From Telopea speciosissima (Eukaryota; Streptophyta; Magnoliopsida; Proteales; Proteaceae): a stretch of 64,000 bases of DNA. Location: assembly GCF_018873765.1 (NCBI RefSeq), contig NC_057922.1, positions 39,142,321 to 39,206,320 of the forward strand. The letters are read 5' to 3'. How positions within the stretch are numbered: position 1 is the stretch's first letter; every line of letters starts with the position of its first letter. This document shows positions 56,484 through 64,000 of the stretch, one piece after another. The notes under the pieces are model-generated. The model ran no database searches. It was not told the origin of the DNA and was given only the letters and a program-made list of their open reading frames with translations. Position numbers and translations under genes: made by a program.

Positions 56484-57862
56484 ATGGTTCGAGTTCTAAG
56501 GATTCAGAATCCAACTGTTGATGCACTGTTCAGGCTAGCCAATGATGAACTCAGAAACCTGGCCAATGCAGTGTATGTGGAAATATTACATGAGCTAACA
56601 TGCCGGGAGAAGCAAGTTAATGAGATTGAGGAGGGGCCTAGCTACATGGACCCTATACTCAACTACCTACAGGACGACGTCTTACCAGAAGACAAGGCTG
56701 AGGCAAGGAAGATCAGGATGAGAGCTATAAAGTACACCGTCCTAGATGGGGTATTGTACAAGCGGGGGGCAACAACACCACTACTCCGGTGCCTAGGACC
56801 CAAGGGGGCAGAGTACGCCCTAGTAGAAGTCCGTGAGGGGATATGTGGAAGCCACATGGGAGGACGAGCCCTAGCCTACAAAATCCTCCGCCAGGGACTA
56901 GACTGACCACGAATGCAAGAGGAGGCTATCCAATATGCCAAGAAGTGTGAGTAATGTCACTTGTTCGCCCCAGTACCCCATCTACCCGCCACCAAGCTGA
57001 CATCAATCCTCAACCCCATACCTTTTGCCATGTGGGGACTGGACATCTTAGGCAACTTCACCGCAGCACCGGGAAACAGAAAGTACCTGGTCGTCGCGAT
57101 TGACTACTTCACCAAGTGGGTCGAAGCTAAACCCTTGGCCAAGATAACAGAGACAGAGATGGAGAAGTTCGTCCACGATGACGTCATCTACAGGTTTGGG
57201 GTACCACAGATCCTCGTCTCAGACAACGGGAAACATTTCAACAACCCCAAATTCCAAGCATTCTGTCACAGCTACAACATCGACTATCGGCCTGTATCGG
57301 TAGCATACCCACAGGCCAATGGTCAAGTGGAGGTCACCAACAGAAAACTACTGGAAGGAGTCAAGAAAAGGCTAGAAGGAGCCAAAGGGAAATGGGACGA
57401 AGAGCTACCAACCGTTCTGTGGGCGTACCACAAGACGGACACCCTGAGAGAGAGCCCATTCGGCCTAGCATATGGCATCAAGCATTGGCGCCAGAGAGGT
57501 CTGCGCCATGTCCCATGGGGTTCTGCACTTTAACGAACGTACCTATATCGACGGACTACGGGCGAACTTAGACTTTATAGATGAGGTCCGTAAGAGAGCA
57601 CTACTAAGGAACGTCACCTACCAACAACATACTGCCAGGTACTATAATGCCAGGGTCAAGGAAAGGCTATTCCATCAGGGAGATCTAGTCCTACGGGGGG
57701 CAAGTGCATTATAGCCACAGAAGGCAGGGAAGCTGTCAGCCAACTGGGAAGGACCCTACATAGTCTCCAAGCAGATACGTCCAGGGACCTACCGCTTGAA
57801 GACTCCGGGGGGCAAGAACGTAGACCGTGCCTGGAACTCACTACACTTGAAGAAGTATTATT
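56484..57862 (+). pseudogene. Tat element integrase, disrupted
   Basis: It begins with the tail of a second RNase H (NPTVDALFRLANDELRNL), then linker YVEILHELTC, and an HHCC zinc region (ICGSHMGGRALAYKIL ... YAKKCE-CHLF) with stops TGA at about 56904 and TAA at about 56952. The DDE core has WGLDILGNF, ILVSDNGKHFNN and ANGQVEVTNRKLLEGVKKRL. A frame change near 57475-57530 leads to LHFNERTYIDGLRANLDF, YNARVKERLFHQGDLVLR, and after another stop GKLSANWEGPYIVSKQI, AWNSLHLKKYY. Confidence 0.87.
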
Positions 57863-57980
57863 AGCAGAAGTAACAGCAGCGGAGTTTGGCACCACCAACA
57901 GTAGCAGTAGATGGCATTACAGTTCCAAGGATGAATTAAAAAAAAAAAAATTCGGGAATACTCGGCTTCTTCTACTACTC

Positions 57981-58727
57981 AACTGAGGCTTCATGCCTAA
58001 GGCAACATGCCACCACTGAGGCTTCAGGCCTAAGGCGTCATGCCACCACTGAGGCTTCATGCCTAAGGCGTCATGCCACTACTGAGGCTTTATGCCTAAG
58101 GCAACATGCCAACACTGAGGCTTTATGCCTAAGGCGTCATGCCACCACTGAGGCTTCATGCCTAAGGCTTTATGCCACCACTGAGGCTCTATGCCTAAGG
58201 CGTTATGCCACCCCTGAGGCTCCATGCCTAAGGCTTTATGCCACCACTGAGGCTTTATGCCTAAGGCGTCATGCCACCACTGAGGCTTCATGCCTAAGGC
58301 GTCATGCCACCACTGAGGCTTCTGGCCTAAGGCGTCATGCCACCACTGAGGCTTTATGCCTAAGGCAACATACCAACACTGAGGCTTCATGCCTAAGGCG
58401 TCATGCCACCACTGAGGCTTCATGCCTAAGGCGTCATGCCACCACTGAGACTTTATGCCTAAGGCAACATGCCAACACTGAGGCTTCAGGCCTAAGGCGT
58501 CATGCCACCACTGAGGCTTCATGCCTAAGGCGTCATGCCACCACTGAGGCTTTATGCCTAAGGCAACATGCCAACATTGAGGCTTTATGCCTAAGGCGTC
58601 ATGCTACCATTGAGGCTTCATGCCTAAGGCATTATGCCACCATTGAGGCTTTATGCCTAAGGCGTTATGCCACCACCGAGGCTTTATGCCCAAGGCGTTA
58701 TGCCACCACTGAGGCGTTATGCCACTA
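57981..58727 (+). repeat. 33-bp satellite array (about 23 units) in the Tat 3' region
   Basis: Units of ACTGAGGCTTCATGCC + TAAGGCGTCATGCCACC, 33 bp, with variants (TTTATGCC; GGCAACATGCCAAC). Because 33 is divisible by three, the minus strand is open across it and reads the 11-residue repeat MKPQWWHDALG; this frame (58079-58522) is most simply a by-product of the repeat. Confidence 0.92.
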
Positions 58728-58920
58728 AGGTCCGGGGACCATCGAGACAAGGCATCCCTATGGACCGCCAACTACATGAGATTGCATAGATCAATATCAA
58801 AGCGACAAGGATCAAATCATATCAACATCTAAAGAAAGAGTCAAGTACATACAAAAGCAAGCATCACAATCCAAAAGTTATCATCCAAAAAGTCAACATC
58901 CAGAAAGAACATCTATAAAA

Positions 58921-59388
58921 TCAGGGGGCATCTAGTGGAGGAGCAGCCTCTGATCCAGAAGGAGACATTATATCAGCCTCAGCCGGACGAGCAACACTCT
59001 CCTCTGGTAAGACCGCACCCTCCTCTGTCACCACAACATCATCCTCAGGAGAGACACGAGCCACTATAGCAGTCTCAGGTAGCAGCATAGTGACCTCAGG
59101 GAACCTTGAGAAGTCATAATCACGGGTCTTCTCCAGAATGCGAACCGCCAAGTCCGAAGAAGTCAAGACGCTAGGAATGAAAGCCAACTTACTCCTAAGG
59201 TCACCAACAGAAATAGAAGCTCTGGAGGCCCTACGACCCTTACTAGGGGTGGAATCTCCAGAAACCTCCTCCTCCCCTTCACTAGCAACAGGGGAAGGCA
59301 AAGAAGAAAAAGTATCCGCGGGGGAAGAAGACTCCTCAAGGGATCCAACCACGACCGCAGTCGGATCAGAGTCATTAGATGATGACAT
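58921..59388 (-). CDS. Antisense extra ORF of the Tat element (155 aa from the inner ATG)
   Basis: An undisturbed minus-strand frame between integrase and the 3' LTR. From the ATG at 59388 it encodes 155 aa beginning MSSSNDSDPTAVVVGSLEES, with an acidic serine/proline-rich first half (SPVASEGEEEVSGD). A central TPSKGRRASRASISVGDLRSKLAFIP follows, then VRILEKTRDYDFSRFPEV and an acidic tail. The frame is open to 59634 (237 aa), but the extra N-terminus is cysteine-rich low complexity overlapping an AGGCGCGGCC-like repeat, so 59388 is preferred. Tat elements such as Grande are known to carry an antisense ORF at this location; function unknown. It keeps an open frame while gag-pol has several stops. 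Confidence 0.55.
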   Translation of the reverse strand: MSSSNDSDPTAVVVGSLEESSSPADTFSSLPSPVASEGEEEVSGDSTPSKGRRASRASISVGDLRSKLAFIPSVLTSSDLAVRILEKTRDYDFSRFPEVTMLLPETAIVARVSPEDDVVVTEEGAVLPEESVARPAEADIMSPSGSEAAPPLDAP

Positions 59389-59554
59389 GGATAAATAATG
59401 AAGTAGACTAGCTACTTGCTCAGAGCAACGATCTCCCAGACAAGAAGCTAGCAAGAAAAATGAAATGAAGACCACCTGCAAAGTATAAACAGCAGATCCA
59501 TCACAGACAAGAAGAAGGAGAGTGGACAAGCATGAGGGTCCATCACACCCACTC

Positions 59555-59768
59555 CGTGGCCACCATAGGCGCGGCCTCATACCCACAGGCATAGCCATCC
59601 CAGGCGTAGCCTCACACCTGCAGGCGACGGCCACCTAGGCGTGGCCTCATGCAGGCGCGGTGACCCAGCGGCCTCACGCCCGCAGGCCCGGCCTCAAGCC
59701 CCACAAGCGCGGTGACCCAGGCGTGGCCTCACGCCCCACAGGCGCGGCCTCACCTAGGCGCAGCCCTG
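59555..59768 (+). repeat. LTR-like minisatellite units in the internal 3' region
   Basis: Degenerate AGGCGCGGCCTCA, AGGCGTAGCCTCACAC and AGGCGTGGCCTCACG units, like the LTR array but spaced more widely. A poly(A)-rich run follows at 59771-59818. Confidence 0.75.
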
Positions 59769-60310
59769 CATAAAAAAAAAAAAAATAAATAAAAAATTAA
59801 AAAAAAAAAAAAAAAAAGGAAAAAGAAAGAGAAGGGGTCGAACTTACCTCAAGGGGAAGGCGATCTCACGGGGAGGCAGGCACACGATGACGCGGCCACA
59901 CCACTGGCATGATCAAGTGACAGAGACCACCAGAGGCAAGGCACTCAAGCCAAGCACCACTGAAGCCCTCCCAGCAAACAAGACACCAAGTGAGCACAAA
60001 GCAAACTCAAGGACCCAAAATCAAGCAAAATGGATACTAGTCTAGGTGACCAAAAGACTAACACATGGTGGACACCAAAAAGAGGGCAAAAAACAAGAAA
60101 GAGGAATGAGAAGTGAAAGAAGAGAAAGTGAAGGAGAAGGACATATGTCTATAAAAAACAAAAGATGAAAAAGTGCAGGAGGAAAGGTTTGAACCCCCAA
60201 TCTCTCCTACCTCATTACTAGATTTACAGGCAAGCCCCGCAAGGAAAGTCTATTCGCAGCGGACCCCTCATTATGTAAAGGCATCTACTCTCTTGGACAT
60301 CCTATCCCAA

Positions 60311-60327
60311 GAGAGTGGGGGGCAAAT
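60311..60327 (+). promoter_or_regulatory. Polypurine tract of the Tat element
   Basis: AGAGAGTGGGGGGCAAA directly before the 3' LTR start TGATACATCC. Confidence 0.85.
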
Positions 60328-61816
60328 GATACATCCAATATTCATCGGGCCAATCAGCGACCACCACGTGTCACAGGGCGACCCGCTCCAGAACCAAGGG
60401 GAACGAACCGGGGTCCCAGCACCCGAGCGCGGCCTCACCCAGGCTCGGCCGGCACCAGGCGCGGCCACATCCAGGAGCGGCCTCACCCAGGAGCGGCCTC
60501 CACTCGGGCGTGGCCTCACCTAGGCGCGGCCACACCCAGGCGGCCTCTCACCCAGGCACGGCCTCACCAAGGCGCGGCCTCTCGCCCAAGCGCGGCCTCT
60601 CTCCCAGGCGCGGCCTCACCAAGGCACGGCCTCTTGCCCAGGCGCGGCCTCTCACCCAGGCGCGGCCACACCCAGGCGTGACCTCACCCAGGAGTGGCCA
60701 CCACCCAAGGGCGGCCACCACTCAGGCGCGGCCTCACCAAGGATTGGCCACACCCAGGCGCGACCTCTCGCCTTGGCGCGCGGCCTCACCCAGGCGCGGC
60801 CACCACTCAGGCGCGGCCTCACCTAGGCACGGCCTCTCACCCAGGCGCGGCCACACCCAGGCGCGACCTCACCCAGGAGCGGCCACCACCCAAGCGCGGC
60901 CACCACCCAGGTGCGGCCTCACCTAGGCGCGGCCACATCCAGGCGCGGCCTCTCACCCAGGCGCGGCCACCACTCGGGCGCGGCCTCACCCAGGCACGGC
61001 CACCACTTGGGCGCGGCCTCACCTAGGCGCGGCCACATCCAGGCGCGACCTCTCACCCAGGCGCGGCCACACCCAGGCGCGGCCACATCCAGGCGAGACC
61101 TCTCACCCAGGCGCGGCCACACCCAGGCGCGGCCTCACCCAGGTGCGGCCACCACTCAGGTGCGGCCACACCCAGGCGCGGCCTCACCCAGGCACGGCCT
61201 GCACCCAGGAGTAGCCACCACTCAGGCGCGACCTCACCTAGGCGCGGCCTCTCACCCAGGCGCGGCCTCTCACCCAGGCACGGCCTGCACCTAGGCACGA
61301 CATTGTGGAAGCAGACGTGACGTGCACAGACATCGGGGCTACTCATCTATGACCCAATCGTATCACTACAGACTCATGTCACCACCAGGACTCTAGGCCA
61401 CCGCTTAGAAGTCACGTCACCCAGACGGATTCAAGCACCAATGACGTTATCACCACACTCGGGTATCTATCCACCAAGGATCTTGATACCACTAGGACAT
61501 TCCCTCCCGCGGGGAGATGATCAATCAGGATAGAGCTCCATTACCCAGGGCCTCTATCCACTCAACGACACACTCGCCATCAAACTGGGACTCTCCACAC
61601 TGCCATACACTACTATAAAAGGAAAGGTACACCACCCTTAAAGGGACATCTAAACTCATACTGAATAATCACTATTCATCTATTTGTGCCAGGAGATCTA
61701 ACTTTGGCATCGGAGAGCCCTAGGCCGGGACCACACCGGTTCTCTCTATTGACCCCTTTGGTCCACTTGCAGGTGACGGCACTCGCAGGACCGCTCGATG
61801 ATTTCTTAACGCAACA
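60328..61816 (+). repeat. 3' LTR of the Tat element
   Basis: 1,489 bp: the same 95 bp start and 512 bp end as the 5' LTR, with a longer array (60423-61304, 882 bp). The full 217 bp length difference lies in the array. Confidence 0.92.
60423..61304 (+). repeat. CpG-rich 16-18 bp minisatellite in the 3' LTR
   Basis: Same degenerate AGGCGCGGCC units as in the 5' LTR, with higher-order blocks such as CTAGGCGCGGCCACATCC repeated near 60926, 61023 and 61080. Confidence 0.9.
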
Positions 61817-62017
61817 ATATTGATTGTTCATTTGTTCTAAAATTTTCACTGCCACGTCGAAGTTCTTGATTCTTATAAACTTTCAAGGCCCTGTTTATTT
61901 AACGGAGAAAAGTAGAAAGAAAAATGATGAAAAACTTGTACTTGTTTCCCATAAATTTTATTTTTGGTAAATGGGGATATTATTGATGATGGGGGTGTGT
62001 ACAACCAGTAGCTTCAG

Positions 62018-63205
62018 TCACACAGTAGCTTCAGTCACACAAAGTTTCTGAAACCACTGCGTGGAATATGGCCAATCTGTCACACACACAAGTGACAGTT
62101 CCTTCCTTGCCAAGGCATCTGAGATTGCATTCATAGCCCTAGGAACAAAAGTGAAGGAAATAGTAGAAAAAGAAGAAGCAAGTCTGGACACATCTGAAAT
62201 CAGATCTTCCACCTCCCAGCTCGGGGTCTTCTCTCCTTTTAAAAAGAGGATTGCATCCAAACTATCAGACTCCACCTGGATATTATCGCAGTTTATCTCC
62301 AAGGCTGTCAGCAAGGCACAATGAATAGCAAGAACCTCCCCTTGAATAATAGAACCAAAGTGGTGAGGTATGGACCGAGCCTTACACAGCGGCCCCGTAT
62401 GGTTCCTACACAGCACCCCCCCTAGACCACCTTTTGAAGCTTCCCTTGGCAAAGCAGCATCACAACTGAACTTGTTCACTCCAACTGGGGGAGGTTCCCA
62501 ACGAAGATTACAACTGTGAGCGCCTTCTGAATTAAAACCGGGAAGCTCTCCTGGTCTTTGGTTTGCTACAGAGAACTCCAGAAAAGCCTTCTCAGCTACA
62601 AGGATGACCTCAGAAGGAGTCCAATCCTTCCTATTAAAAACCAAGTCATTCCTAGCCTGCCACAAGTACCAACAGATGAAAGACGCTCTAGAAAGTGATT
62701 CTCGAGCAATTCTTTTATCCTTCTTAAACCAGAAGTCCCAACCTTGGATCCAATCAGCTAGGTTAGGCATATCACCTGGAGGGGAAAACTGAAGAGGACT
62801 TCCAAACCATACGCTACGCGCGAAGGGATAGTTGAACAAAATATGATCCACTAATTCTGGAGAAACTCCACATCTGGAGCAGCTAGGATCAACATTCACA
62901 TGCCGAGAAACTAAGCCTGCACCTATAGCAAGAGCCTCATTGCAAGTCCTCCAAAGAAAAGACTTAACTTTTGGGAGGGTTTTGATGGCCCAAATACGAT
63001 TCCACACCATATCTGGAATGTGCTCCCATTGTCGAGTCCTGGACGTAGAAGCTTTACTCAAAGCATTTTCTTCTTCCTTCTTAGCCAGCAGACGGTAAGC
63101 CGATTTAACACTAAATTGACCATTTTTAGTAGCACCCCAAATCTGCTTATCTTCTCCAGGATAGATACTTAAGGGGATATTAATAATAGCGGCTGCATCT
63201 GTCAC
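62018..63205 (-). pseudogene. L1-type LINE C-terminal half: zinc-binding RT region plus RNase H, 395 codons
   Basis: A single open frame. The zf-RVT region is SAYRLLAKK, WNRIWAIKTLPKVKSFLW, ALAIGAGLVSRHV, a CxxC pair (CSRCGVSPELVDHILF), and PFARSVW. Then comes the RVT_3 RNase H: KFSCDAAL, GGLGGVLCRNHTG, GEVLAIHCALLTALE, VESDSLDAI, and end FVPRAMNAISDALARKEL. The frame has a TGA just upstream of the ATG at 63205, and no RT or endonuclease is found in 63206-64000, so the element is 5'-truncated. The 3' end is near 61960 without a clear poly(A)/T tract. A 17-bp tandem duplication (AGTAGCTTCAGTCACAC) lies at its C-terminus. Confidence 0.85.
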
Positions 63206-64000
63206 ACCTGCAAACCACCCCCTGGGAGGATTCGGCTAGTGACCCAAATACCTGAAGTATTCGAAGACCTCCAGGATCCCAATGCAGTATTTACACATCA
63301 CAAGCACAATACTAAATCAAGATAAAAATATTTAATTGATCAGAATGCGTGAAAAGTACAATTTACAAGTTTATATATATATATTATTTACATTTAGATC
63401 CCTTTTTTTCCAAACAGCTTGGATTTACATAGTTTCATCCATTGGCCTAGAAACAAGCTATACTAAAATATTTACAGTGGAGAAAACAAATGAAAAGATT
63501 ACGTCATCAGTCCCTATTCTCCAAGTAATCCCCTTCGCCACCATCGTATCCACCTGCAAGATCATCTAAAAGAAAATATTTCACAAGGGTGAGCTCCACC
63601 TAGCCCAGCAAGTAAAGGATAGACCACACATAAGCAATCACACATACAAAGCAAAAATCCTAATGCATGAATTCAATTTTAAACCTAATTTTCACCTAAC
63701 AAATAATGGCTAAGTCTCTAGGTCGTACTATGCCAACAGCTCGGGAAAATAGAATTGGGTCCGTCAACTCAACCCAAGCCATAACCTCAATTGTTGCATG
63801 GAGCCCACACCGGTCGTAATCCCCAGATCCCCCTGTGGGTAGACTCTGATGATCATAGCCTGGACCCCATACCGGTGTTCCACACACTCCTCAGCGACAG
63901 GGAGCTATGATCACCCAACACCTGGACCCCTGCTGGTAAGGGTTGTAGTACCAAGGAATGTCGTCCCTAACCATGTGCAGTCTAAATGACACAGTAAGAG
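63206..64000. other. Window end without recognised genes
   Basis: A TATATATA run at about 63373-63386. At about 63740-63960 are repeated phrases such as CCTGGACCCC (63859; 63921) and CACACCGGT/CATACCGGTG, suggesting part of an unrecognised repeat. Confidence 0.4.

Larger units (their letters stand above)
50640..61816 (+). mobile_element. Ty3/gypsy Tat-lineage LTR retrotransposon, 11.2 kb, defective
   Basis: Complete structure: 5' LTR 50640-51911, primer site from 51915, gag, protease-RT-RNase H, integrase, a long 3' region with a satellite and an antisense ORF, a polypurine tract at 60311-60327, and a 3' LTR at 60328-61816. Ends are TGATACATCC...ACGCAACA; flanking 5-mers are ACATT and ATATT (one mismatch). 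Protein motifs, the long 3' untranslated zone and the antisense ORF place it in the Tat/Ogre/Grande group (family knowledge). Over the 512 bp downstream of the LTR arrays I count 12 differences between the LTRs, so insertion is fairly recent. Several stops and two frame changes disable it. Confidence 0.92.

Noticed and set aside
58079-58522. 147-codon minus frame of WWHDALG repeats
   Set aside because: A by-product of a 33-bp satellite whose period is divisible by three; reported only as a property of the repeat.
1-64000. Search for tRNA, rRNA, snoRNA, CRISPR or riboswitch features
   Set aside because: Only tRNA-derived SINE heads were found. No cloverleaf gene or CRISPR-like spaced repeat was recognised; the spaced arrays are minisatellites in retrotransposons.

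Overview
The window is nuclear DNA of a flowering plant. It shows plant-type genes with GT-AG introns, Au-type SINEs, RTE and L1 LINEs, Ty1/copia and Tat-lineage Ty3/gypsy elements, TRIMs, hAT and Mutator-like elements. There are no operons, tRNA, rRNA or CRISPR features. The species cannot be fixed from sequence alone. The long TE-filled introns and nested insertions suggest a medium to large genome, probably of a non-grass angiosperm (inference).

Three genes are well supported. (1) A condensin II subunit CAP-D3 gene on the plus strand, 294-18214, has nine exons that join to an open frame of 1,362 codons. Its 10.6 kb second intron holds a decayed copia element, itself split by a hAT element. 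(2) A single-exon ER-type J-domain protein (DnaJ plus DUF1977, DNAJB12/dnaJ-49-like) lies at 21154-22200 on the plus strand. (3) A small three-helix membrane protein of 119 aa lies at 44795-45154 on the minus strand. A possible orphan terminal exon sits at 38833-38904.

The rest is a stratified TE landscape. 22.4-25.7 kb: an RTE LINE (minus) split by a 1,485 bp Pack-MULE carrying a wall-associated-kinase (WAK) ectodomain fragment, ending in an inverted RTE repeat. 29.3-32.9 kb: a cluster of TRIM-like miniature retrotransposons, one split by a hAT element. 34.3-37.2 kb: an internally deleted copia element with matched LTRs. 40.7-41.6 kb: tandem MITEs, one split by a hAT element. 45.8-47.7 kb: a 1,920 bp Pack-MULE with about 335 bp inverted termini and a captured plant gene fragment. 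48.8-50.2 kb: two nested solo LTRs in opposite orientation. 50.6-61.8 kb: an 11.2 kb Tat-lineage gypsy element of the same family. 62.0-63.2 kb: the C-terminal part of an L1 LINE.

The Tat element is the richest object. Its LTRs contain a CpG-rich 16-18 bp minisatellite that differs in length between the two ends. Its polyprotein keeps one frame through gag-pro-RT-RNase H but carries nonsense changes that look like transitions. The second RNase H expected of the lineage appears replaced by A-rich DNA and a 107 bp duplication. Between integrase and the 3' LTR it carries a 33 bp satellite array of about 23 units and an antisense ORF.

All family assignments rest on motif recognition by eye; no database search was run.
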